DNA from: an uncultured Halieaceae bacterium | GTDB taxonomy: Bacteria; Pseudomonadota; Gammaproteobacteria; Pseudomonadales; Halieaceae | Direction of reading: 5' to 3' | Assembly (NCBI GenBank): GCA_938074135.1 | Contig: CALJFL010000084.1 | Span: 1 to 5,215 of the forward strand | Length of the DNA stretch: 5,215 nt | In this document: piece after piece, positions 1-5,215 of the stretch | Layout of the letters: each line of letters begins with the position of its first letter | Numbering within the stretch: the stretch's first letter is position 1 | Translations under genes and position numbers: made by a program | Notes under the pieces: model-generated | What the model saw: the letters and a program-made list of their open reading frames with translations, nothing else | Databases searched by the model: none | What the model was told of the DNA's origin: nothing

Positions 1-962
1 AGGGAAATCTCACCGCCATATATCTTCTGTATGCCGGTGGTGGTTTCGAGTTGCAGAGCGCCGCGATTATCCACACCACGACAAACGCCGCCCTGGCGGT
101 GATCACCACTGTGCAAAATGACGCTGGTACCGGCGAAAGCAGCCAGTTCCGACCAGGGCTCCTGCCACGGTGCAAACCCCGTGCTTTCGAAGCCAGCCGC
201 CAGCGGCAACAATTGATCGAGCAACGCCGCCAGCAGGGCATTGCGGGACGGCGTCTCGCCCTCAGTGATGTGCGCAAGATCCGTCCAGCGCTGGTCAATG
301 GCCTGACCTGCCGCACCCGGCATGGCGACATTAATGCCAACGCCGATCACCACCTGGCATGTCCCGGTCGCGTCGCCGACCATTTCCAGCAGGATGCCAC
401 CAAGTTTGTCTCCTGCATGCAAAATATCGTTAGGCCACTTCAGTCGAACACCTTCTACGCCCACCTGCTGTAGTGCGCGTGCCACTGCAACACCCACCGC
501 CAGGCTCAGGCCCTCCAGCACTGCCGCACCCTGGCTGAATTCCCACATAAGTGACAGGTAGATATTGCGGGCAAAGGGGCTGACCCACTGGCGGCCCAGC
601 CGTCCACGGCCCGCCGACTGCTGCTCCGCGGTACAGGCCAGCCCGGAGCCAGCACCCTGTTCAATGCGCCGCATCACCTCCGCGTTGGTTGAGTCTATTT
701 CCGGTAACACCAGTAACTGCGCAAGTAGCTGCTGTGCCTGTGGCTGCAAGGCCTCGCGCACGGTTTGCTCGTCGAGCAGGTCCAGACCGCCGGGAATGCG
801 ATAGCCACGACCCTTGACCGACTCCACTTCCAGCCCCAATTCGCCCAGCTTGTTGAGCTGCTTCCACACCGCGGTGCGGCTGACGCCGAGCGCGTCGGCG
901 AGGTCCTGCCCCGAGCGGAAATCCCCGGCAGCCAGCATGGGCAGTAACGTGGTCTTAATCAT
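1..962 (-). CDS. birA: Bifunctional biotin--[acetyl-CoA-carboxylase] ligase / biotin operon repressor BirA (3' end cut by window edge)
   Basis: This cytoplasmic enzyme makes biotinyl-5'-AMP from biotin and ATP and transfers biotin to the carrier lysine of biotin carboxylases such as AccB; with its DNA-binding domain it can also repress biotin synthesis genes. I read 320 codons from ATG 962-960 to the left edge without a stop. Residues 1-56 form a winged helix-turn-helix (ADALGVSRTAVWKQLNKL, then a KGRGY wing). The catalytic domain shows DSTN at 90-93, GRGRLGR at 118-124 (the biotinyl-AMP loop), KWPND at 175-179, KLGGIL with the expected lysine at 186, and IGVGIN at 206-211. A C-terminal SH3-like domain covers about 270-320, with RGVDNRGAL at 295-303 and GGEIS at 316-320. 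E. coli BirA is 321 residues and ends just after the same GGEIS, so only a few residues are missing. A possible ribosome site (AAGGGG, 980-975) lies rather far upstream. It is divergent from the next gene. Identification is firm; repressor activity is inferred from the helix-turn-helix. Confidence 0.96.
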   Translation of the reverse strand, partial: MIKTTLLPMLAAGDFRSGQDLADALGVSRTAVWKQLNKLGELGLEVESVKGRGYRIPGGLDLLDEQTVREALQPQAQQLLAQLLVLPEIDSTNAEVMRRIEQGAGSGLACTAEQQSAGRGRLGRQWVSPFARNIYLSLMWEFSQGAAVLEGLSLAVGVAVARALQQVGVEGVRLKWPNDILHAGDKLGGILLEMVGDATGTCQVVIGVGINVAMPGAAGQAIDQRWTDLAHITEGETPSRNALLAALLDQLLPLAAGFESTGFAPWQEPWSELAAFAGTSVILHSGDHRQGGVCRGVDNRGALQLETTTGIQKIYGGEIS

Positions 963-1110
963 GGTGAGGCCAGGCCCCTTCAATTGGATACATAGGTCAG
1001 CGGCGATGATAGCAAATGCGGCTGCAGTTCACTCATGCAACCGCGACGCATGGTCTATCCGCTACACAGACCCTACACTGAGTCGATCACACTGCCGACA
1101 GGACGACACC
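963..1110. other. Divergent intergenic region between birA and the NTF2-like gene
   Basis: These 148 bases separate two divergent start codons and must hold both promoters. On the plus strand the best candidate is TACACT (1074-1079) with a poor -35 (TGGTCT, 1051-1056). I see no BirA-type operator (TTGTAAACC and its inverted partner), no strong hairpin and no tandem repeat, so there is no visible sign that BirA controls either gene. Confidence 0.5.
1006..1014 (-). promoter_or_regulatory. Possible extended -10 promoter for birA
   Basis: On the minus strand TGC-TATCAT gives an extended -10 element (TGnTATAAT, five of six matches in the hexamer) about 45 bases upstream of the birA start. No good -35 is found at 16-18 bp, which extended -10 promoters can tolerate. 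Inferred from sequence only. Confidence 0.35.
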
Positions 1111-1632
1111 ATGGCAAACCTGAGTAACGAGACGCTGCGAGCCACCGCCGACAAGCTGATCAAGGCCCACGCGCAGGCCTCGCAGACAAACGAGTGGACG
1201 TTCTTTGTTGATGAGATTTACGCCACCGATTGCATCTACACCTGCGAATACGCCGGCGTCATGCGGGTCGAGGCCAATGGTATTGACGAGATAAAAGCCA
1301 CCCACTACGGGCGCGATATGCAGGTTGGCTGGGAGGGCTGGACCTTCCCGTACGTGGGGGTTTATACCGGCACCGATAACCGCTTGATCACCCACTGGCT
1401 GAACCGCGGCCCCGGCCTTAAAGCTGACGGCAGTCACTACGAAACACCCGGCATTTCCTTTATCACGCTCAACGATGAGGCCATGATCTGCCGCCAGTTC
1501 GATATGTTCGATCTGGCGCACCAGATGAAACTGTGTGACGACCTGGAAGTCGCCGGCCTGCTGTCGGCCGAACTTAAAGAAAACTGGGTCCAACCAATGA
1601 AAGCCAGGCTGCAGGCTCAGCTGGCGGACTGA
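1111..1632 (+). CDS. NTF2-like / SnoaL-like superfamily protein, function unknown
   Basis: A soluble 173-residue protein with no signal peptide or membrane segment, read here as a nuclear transport factor 2-like (SnoaL-like, cone-shaped alpha+beta barrel) protein. Supporting pattern: an N-terminal helix region (about 5-24), then W29-TFFVDEIYATDC, the usual position where these folds begin the pocket; a GIDEIK segment at 57-62, matching the G-x-x-x-I helix of the family; and beta strands about 77-134 (WTFPYVGVYTG, RLITHWLNRG, GISFITL, MICRQFDMFD). A helical tail of about 35 residues (138-173) makes it longer than the usual 130-150. C41 and C45 are spaced CxxxC, without evidence of a metal site. 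Family members include ketosteroid isomerases, dehydratases and non-enzymatic binders, so no reaction can be assigned. ATG 1111 has AGGA at 1100-1103 at reasonable spacing; the frame is open further upstream to ATG 814, but that would overlap birA. The next gene follows after 26 bp. Confidence 0.82.
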   Translation: MANLSNETLRATADKLIKAHAQASQTNEWTFFVDEIYATDCIYTCEYAGVMRVEANGIDEIKATHYGRDMQVGWEGWTFPYVGVYTGTDNRLITHWLNRGPGLKADGSHYETPGISFITLNDEAMICRQFDMFDLAHQMKLCDDLEVAGLLSAELKENWVQPMKARLQAQLAD

Positions 1633-1658
1633 AGCGCACTCTGTGCTACATTGCCGCC

Positions 1659-2009
1659 ATGGCTGACACCCCTACCCGCTTACTGCGCAATGCCGCGGCG
1701 ACCCTGATAACCCTGTCGGGGATCAGTCATCTTGCGGGGTTGTGGTTTCTGGACCTCAACACCAGCACCCTGTTATCAGCCCTGTTTGGCGCGGTTTACC
1801 TGTATATCGGCCTGGGACTGTTTGGCCAGTCACGCTTCACCTTGTTCCTGGCGATGGTGATCCCGGCAGGCGGCGTATCACTATTGCTGCGATTCACCCC
1901 CGTTGAAACCATGAGCGCACTGGCACTGCTGCGCATAGCCGCCAGCTTGCTGGTGATTGTGTTCAGCGCGATCGTGCTGTGGACTGTGCGCAATGACGCC
2001 AGTGTCTAG
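1659..2009 (+). CDS. Small four-helix integral membrane protein, function unknown
   Basis: A 116-residue hydrophobic protein that I do not recognise. Four membrane segments are visible, at about residues 11-31, 37-55, 60-78 and 87-110, with a short basic N-terminus (R7, R10) and a short polar tail (RNDASV). The positive N-terminus suggests that both ends face the cytoplasm. There is no catalytic motif, cysteine pair or cofactor site. It starts 26 bp after the NTF2-like gene in the same direction with no promoter or terminator between, so co-transcription is likely. No clear Shine-Dalgarno sequence precedes ATG 1659, which fits translation coupled to the upstream gene or a weakly expressed protein. 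Its TAG stop overlaps the stop of the convergent amidohydrolase gene. Membrane character and dense hydrophobic patterning support a real gene; the role is unknown. Confidence 0.75.
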   Translation: MADTPTRLLRNAAATLITLSGISHLAGLWFLDLNTSTLLSALFGAVYLYIGLGLFGQSRFTLFLAMVIPAGGVSLLLRFTPVETMSALALLRIAASLLVIVFSAIVLWTVRNDASV

Positions 2010-3238
2010 CCAGCCTGCGTGGCCCGTGCCCGGCGAGCATTGTTGAACAGGTAACAGCCCGTATCCGCCGGTATCTCCAGCAACGGGGTTTCGACCTGGG
2101 CTGGGGTGGGTCCGACCTGCGCCGCCAGCGGACGCAGCTTATCAAGATCAAAATCGTAAAGCCTGGCCGCGTTCTCCCCCAGGATCAGGCGACGTTCATT
2201 GTCGGGCAGGTCCGGGAAGGTCAGCTGCAGTGACTCGAGGTTATAGGGGAAAGTGCCCTCGTAGTGCGGGTAGTCATTACCCCAGAGGATCTGCTCCACG
2301 CCGACTGCCTCGCGGCCTGCCAATTCTTCAAGGCTGGGAAAACTGGCCCCGTAATAACAATTGCGGCGGGCATAAAAGCTCGGGGGTTCCTTGAGCACCC
2401 ACTGCATATCGGAGTAGTCCATCTCACCGATGGCACCGGCCAGTACGCCGTAGTGAATACGGTCCAGGCTGGCGAGCATGTCGGGCGCCCAGGAGCAGCC
2501 AGATTCGGTGAGGATATAACGCAGCCTGGGATAGCGCTCGAACACGCCACTCATTAACAGGTGGCTGAACCCGCGCTTGCAGTAAAACGGCACCTCGGAA
2601 ATCCACAAAGCCTCGGCGACCGGGCCAGAGCCGTAATCGGGCAGGCCCTGACCGGAGTGCTGGTTCATCACCAGGTTGCAGTCCTGAATCGCCGCATACA
2701 GGGGTTCCCAATCCGGGTGGTAGAGGGGCTTGAGCCAGGTACAGTCCTCGGGTATCAACGGCAACAATACACCGCCGCGAAGCCCCTGCCGGGCGATCCA
2801 TTCAACATCCTTGATCGCCTCACCAATATCATTGGGCAGTATCAGGCCAACGCCCGCGCGCCGATCCGGATCCTCGGCGCAAAAATCGACCAGCCAACGA
2901 TTGTGAGCGCGCACGCCTGCCAGCGCACGCTCATAGTCCTCGGGCCGCGGCGGTTGGGCTGTGACCACACTCTTGCGATAAAAGGGCGGTACCGTATTTG
3001 GAAAGACCACCTCCCCCACTACACCCTGACTGTTCTGGTCGCGGGTACGCACGTCGAGGTCCCAATTACGCAGTTTCTTGGTGCCATAATGCCCCGGTGA
3101 GGGGTTGCGATAGCCACCGCGCCACTCGTCAAACAGTTCGCGCCACTCGGGGTCGAGATACTCCCGATACTGGGCATGGCTGCCACCGGCATGGGTGTCA
3201 GCGGTGATCAGTGTGTACGGTTCCTGGCTCATGGTCAT
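2006..3238 (-). CDS. Amidohydrolase-2 family (COG2159) metal-dependent hydrolase or decarboxylase
   Basis: A cytoplasmic TIM-barrel protein of 410 residues from ATG 3238, in the family that includes ACMSD-type decarboxylases and other hydrolases. Visible motifs, numbered from ATG 3238, are: strand-1 ITADTHAGGSH (D14, H16), where the second histidine of the classical HxH is glycine (G18); strand-5 NQHSGQG (H194); strand-6 YILTESGCSWAPDML (E245), which replaces the histidine as is common in COG2159; and strand-8 LWGNDYPHYEG (D322), the proton-handling aspartate. GENAARLYDF at about 354-363 is the usual end of the domain, and a roughly 47-residue proline-rich tail follows. The substrate cannot be predicted. 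Start choice: GTG 3259 (417 residues), ATG 3238 and ATG 3232 are in frame; I prefer 3238 because AGGCGA (3249-3244) lies 5 bases upstream, and a candidate promoter would place the transcript start near 3259. It converges with the membrane-protein gene, the stops overlapping, and diverges from the antiporter. Confidence 0.9.
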   Translation of the reverse strand: MTMSQEPYTLITADTHAGGSHAQYREYLDPEWRELFDEWRGGYRNPSPGHYGTKKLRNWDLDVRTRDQNSQGVVGEVVFPNTVPPFYRKSVVTAQPPRPEDYERALAGVRAHNRWLVDFCAEDPDRRAGVGLILPNDIGEAIKDVEWIARQGLRGGVLLPLIPEDCTWLKPLYHPDWEPLYAAIQDCNLVMNQHSGQGLPDYGSGPVAEALWISEVPFYCKRGFSHLLMSGVFERYPRLRYILTESGCSWAPDMLASLDRIHYGVLAGAIGEMDYSDMQWVLKEPPSFYARRNCYYGASFPSLEELAGREAVGVEQILWGNDYPHYEGTFPYNLESLQLTFPDLPDNERRLILGENAARLYDFDLDKLRPLAAQVGPTPAQVETPLLEIPADTGCYLFNNARRARATQAG

Positions 3239-3249
3239 CTGGCTCGCCT
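3239..3249 (-). promoter_or_regulatory. Ribosome binding site deciding the amidohydrolase start
   Basis: AGGCGA on the minus strand at 3249-3244 sits 5 bases before ATG 3238 and about 11 before ATG 3232. No comparable purine tract precedes GTG 3259. It is a one-mismatch relative of AGGAGA, so the support is moderate. Confidence 0.4.
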
Positions 3250-3265
3250 GCAGTTTCACAGACTC

Positions 3266-3274
3266 AGGATAACA
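3266..3274 (-). promoter_or_regulatory. Possible extended -10 promoter for the amidohydrolase gene
   Basis: The minus strand reads TGT-TATCCT, an extended -10 pattern with four of six hexamer matches and a weak -35 (CTCGCA) 17 bases further upstream. Transcription would start near 3259, leaving about 20 bases before ATG 3238 and making the GTG at 3259 unlikely as a start. Tentative. Confidence 0.3.
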
Positions 3275-3371
3275 GCCGTCCGCTGCACTGCGAGGGCCGG
3301 CACCTCAGAACCGGCAAGCGGCTCAATTGTTCGAACCGCGAACCTTATGTCGGCAATGGCGCGGCGGCAGG

Positions 3372-3377
3372 TATAAT
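3372..3377 (+). promoter_or_regulatory. Consensus -10 box (TATAAT) upstream of the antiporter gene
   Basis: A perfect TATAAT begins 35 bases before the antiporter ATG. The -35 region at 16-18 bp spacing (around 3348-3355) has no good match to TTGACA, so the promoter may be weak or activator-dependent. The predicted transcript start near 3384 gives a leader of about 23 bases. An 8-bp palindrome, GTTCGAAC, at 3329-3336 lies upstream, and could be an operator or chance. Confidence 0.45.
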
Positions 3378-3406
3378 GGCCACACACCGTCATCAATAGC
3401 CAAGCC

Positions 3407-4975
3407 ATGATAGATCCACTGATCATCCTCATCGCGCTCATCTGCGGCATGCTGAGCCGGGCCGTCGGCCTGCCCGCGTTAATCGGCTACCTCGCCGCTG
3501 GCTTCGTGCTGCATGAGGTCAAGATCGACGGTGGCGAGATACTGGCGCAATTGTCCGAGATCGGCATCACACTATTGCTTTTCACTATTGGCCTGAAGCT
3601 GCAACCCCGCGCCCTGTTGCAAACCAAGATATGGGGCACCACAGTGATTCACATGGCCGCCATGCAATTGCTGTTTATGGCGGTGCTGTACCTGGCTGGA
3701 TCCCTGGTACCGTCACTGAACCTGGACCTCACTGCCACGCTGGTGATCGCATTCGCCCTGACGTTTTCGAGCACAGTATTCGTCATCCAGATCATGCAGG
3801 AACGCGGTGAAATGGCCTCGCGGCACGCCAATCTCGCTATCGGGATACTGATCATCCAGGACCTCGCGGCTGTCATCTTTTTGGCGTTCTCAACCGGCAA
3901 GATACCAGAACCCACCGCCCTCTTACTGCTGTTGTTGATCCCACTGCGACCGCTGATTATTCGCATGTTGACCCTCGCCGGTCACGGCGAATTGTTCACC
4001 CTTTGCGGCCTGGCACTTGCCCTGGGCGGCAGCTCGCTGTTCGAACTGGTGGGCGTCAAGGGCGACCTTGGTGTACTGATAATTGGTGCCGCCCTCGCCG
4101 GCAGCCAGAAGGCCAAGGAACTGTCACGTAACCTTCTGCAATTCAAGGACCTGTTTCTGGTCGGGTTTTTCCTGTCCATTGGCCTGGGGGGCTGGCCACA
4201 GAGCGAAATCATGATTCTTGCAGTTGTGATCGGCTTTATGGCGCTGCTCAAGCCCCTGGTGTATTTCCCCCTGCTGACCCTGTTCCATACACCACCGCGT
4301 ATGGCTGTGCTGTCATCGGCGGCACTGACTAACTTCAGCGAATTCGGTTTGATTGTCGTGGCGGTCGCCGCCAGTGCCGGCTGGGTCGACTACCAATGGA
4401 GCGCTGGTATCTCACTCGCAATCGCCGTGAGCTTCGTGCTGGCCTCACCCGTTAACAGCGCTTCGCACAATTTTTATCGCCGCTACCGCGAGCGACTGAC
4501 GCGTTTCGAGTCGTCAAAGGTGCGTGCTAAGCGGCCAGACACCAGCAATGTGAAGGTCGTGGTGCTGGGTATGGGTAACATCGGTACCGGTGCCTACGAC
4601 TCAATTGCGGAGCACTACGGTAGCGCCGTGCTGGGGGTGGATGACAATGACCTGAAACTGGCCAAACACCATCGCCGGCACCGGCGGGTGGTGGCGGCGG
4701 ATGCCAGTGACCCCGATTTCTGGCACCAGCTCGACATGAACAACATCCAAATGGTGATGCTGGCGCTGACCAATCATCGGGAGAACATGCTGGTGGCGCG
4801 GCTGTTAAAGGAACTGGGCTACCAGGGTCGTATAGCGGCGGTAGTGCGATTCTCGGAGGAGGCCGAGGACCTGGAGGATAACGGTATTTCAGCGTTCAAC
4901 TTGTACGCCCAGGCCGGTGCCGGGTTCGCCGCCCACGCGGCGGAGACGCTAGTGGTCAGGGACACAGAGGCCTGA
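3407..4975 (+). CDS. CPA2-family (Kef-type) monovalent cation:proton antiporter with C-terminal RCK/TrkA-N domain
   Basis: An inner-membrane antiporter of 522 residues expected to exchange K+ or Na+ for H+, serving pH and cation homeostasis. Residues 1-350 form the Na+/H+ exchanger domain with about 12-13 membrane segments beginning almost at the N-terminus. Motifs include GLPALIGYLAAGFVL (21-35), TFSSTVFVIQIMQERGE (119-135) and IIQDLAAV (149-156), in which D152 is the expected ion-binding aspartate of the unwound helix. After a basic linker (358-378), a Rossmann RCK domain at about 382-495 shows VVLGMGNIG (G388, G390, G393), an acidic strand-2 end (VDDND, D412-D413) and AADASD (D432), matching NAD(H)- or nucleotide-binding TrkA-N domains. 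Length is shorter than E. coli KefB/KefC (about 600 residues). The glutathione-gating loop HALESD of KefC is absent; the matching stretch (235-246) is KAKELSRNLLQF. No strong Shine-Dalgarno precedes ATG 3407, but the protein starts where the family does. Confidence 0.93.
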   Translation: MIDPLIILIALICGMLSRAVGLPALIGYLAAGFVLHEVKIDGGEILAQLSEIGITLLLFTIGLKLQPRALLQTKIWGTTVIHMAAMQLLFMAVLYLAGSLVPSLNLDLTATLVIAFALTFSSTVFVIQIMQERGEMASRHANLAIGILIIQDLAAVIFLAFSTGKIPEPTALLLLLLIPLRPLIIRMLTLAGHGELFTLCGLALALGGSSLFELVGVKGDLGVLIIGAALAGSQKAKELSRNLLQFKDLFLVGFFLSIGLGGWPQSEIMILAVVIGFMALLKPLVYFPLLTLFHTPPRMAVLSSAALTNFSEFGLIVVAVAASAGWVDYQWSAGISLAIAVSFVLASPVNSASHNFYRRYRERLTRFESSKVRAKRPDTSNVKVVVLGMGNIGTGAYDSIAEHYGSAVLGVDDNDLKLAKHHRRHRRVVAADASDPDFWHQLDMNNIQMVMLALTNHRENMLVARLLKELGYQGRIAAVVRFSEEAEDLEDNGISAFNLYAQAGAGFAAHAAETLVVRDTEA

Positions 4976-5006
4976 AGCACAAAGCCTCTCTCGCTCTATT
5001 CAGGCC
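4966..5006. terminator. Overlapping inverted repeats between convergent genes, possible weak bidirectional terminator
   Basis: Two alternative stems lie at the convergent 3' ends: AGAGGC (4966-4971) with GCCTCT (4984-4989), loop 12; and GGCCTGAA (4969-4976) with TTCAGGCC (4999-5006), loop 22. Each overlaps the antiporter stop, and the second also overlaps the stop of the minus-strand gene. There is no U-tract on either strand, so intrinsic termination is doubtful. The second repeat arises partly because both genes end in GCC-TGA-A. Confidence 0.3.
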
Positions 5007-5215
5007 GCGGCCGGAAGATCATCAGCAGCGGAGCGCCCCGCAAGAACAATGAGCGCGCCGGCGTTTATCAGGCAATAGACGGCTGCCATCAGTAAAAGCA
5101 CACCGCTGAAGCCCGACTGCACACCAAAGCCAAGCAGCACCGCTGCCGAGGCCAGACGCAACCACTCCCAACGCATGAGCCGGGCCGCCGGCCACTTGTC
5201 CAGCCACAATGCGGT
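5000..5215 (-). CDS. Partial small membrane protein, function unknown (5' end beyond window)
   Basis: The frame is open from the right edge to a TGA stop at 5002-5000, giving 71 residues of sequence. It has a basic amphipathic start (LDKWPAARLMRWEWLRL) and two hydrophobic segments (about AAVLLGFGVQSGFSGVLLLM and AAVYCLINAGALIVLAG), and a short polar, alanine-rich tail. Within the window the only possible starts are a TTG at 5209 and internal ATGs, neither with a clear ribosome site, so the gene most likely begins outside. I do not recognise the family, and no catalytic motif is seen. It converges on the antiporter gene with 24 bp between the two stop codons. A minus-strand reading in another frame (5022-5207) is less membrane-like and is treated as a shadow. 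Confidence 0.6.
   Translation of the reverse strand, partial: TALWLDKWPAARLMRWEWLRLASAAVLLGFGVQSGFSGVLLLMAAVYCLINAGALIVLAGRSAADDLPAAA

Noticed and set aside
51..804. Several plus-strand open frames (51-473, 322-561, 565-804)
   Set aside because: They lie antisense within birA, whose minus-strand reading matches BirA motifs throughout. Their translations show no domain pattern.
814..1110. N-terminal extension of the NTF2-like gene to ATG 814
   Set aside because: It would overlap the birA 5' end by about 149 bases, its translation there is low-complexity and not family-like, and ATG 1111 has a ribosome site.
1087..1593. Minus-strand open frame of 168 codons
   Set aside because: It is antisense to the NTF2-like gene, and its composition is that of a reversed shadow without a recognisable fold pattern.
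2221..2801. Minus-strand frames within the amidohydrolase (2221-2550, 2424-2801)
   Set aside because: They overlap the well-supported amidohydrolase frame on the same strand and have no coherent protein pattern. No frameshift is needed to explain the gene.
2561..3100. Plus-strand open frame of 179 codons
   Set aside because: It is antisense to the amidohydrolase gene, whose motifs are clear. It has no domain signal and no ribosome site I can support.
1..5215. CRISPR array, insertion sequence, tRNA or phage/defence genes
   Set aside because: No spaced direct repeats, terminal inverted repeats with a transposase, cloverleaf sequence or defence-type domain was seen on either strand.

Overview
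The window reads as ordinary chromosomal housekeeping and metabolic DNA from a moderately GC-rich Gram-negative bacterium. The BirA type, the Kef-type antiporter fused to an RCK domain, and the pairing of an NTF2-like protein with a COG2159 amidohydrolase fit a marine or environmental gammaproteobacterium. That placement is inference from gene content; no rRNA or other phylogenetic marker is present. I see no mobile element, CRISPR array, tRNA, rRNA or phage gene.

Layout, left to right. (1) 1-962, minus strand: birA, a bifunctional biotin-protein ligase and biotin-operon repressor, nearly complete but lacking its last few codons beyond the left edge. (2) 963-1110: a 148-bp divergent intergenic region. 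(3) 1111-1632, plus: an NTF2/SnoaL-like protein of 173 residues, followed after 26 bp by (4) 1659-2009, plus: a 116-residue four-helix membrane protein of unknown function. (5) 2006-3238, minus: an amidohydrolase-2 family (COG2159) metal-dependent hydrolase or decarboxylase, whose stop codon interlocks with that of gene 4 in a shared CTAG. (6) About 3239-3406: a divergent promoter region. (7) 3407-4975, plus: a CPA2 (Kef-type) cation:proton antiporter with a C-terminal NAD-binding RCK (TrkA-N) domain. (8) 5000-5215, minus: the 3' part of a small membrane protein running off the right edge, convergent with the antiporter.

The genes do not form one pathway. birA serves biotin attachment to acetyl-CoA carboxylase and related enzymes. 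The NTF2-like and small membrane genes look like a two-gene transcription unit. The amidohydrolase stands alone on the opposite strand. The antiporter serves monovalent-cation and pH homeostasis. The points most worth a second look are the altered metal-binding motif of the amidohydrolase, the shared CTAG stop overlap, the missing glutathione-gating signature in the antiporter, and the uncharacterised NTF2-like/membrane gene pair. I do not see convincing evidence of a new multi-gene system.
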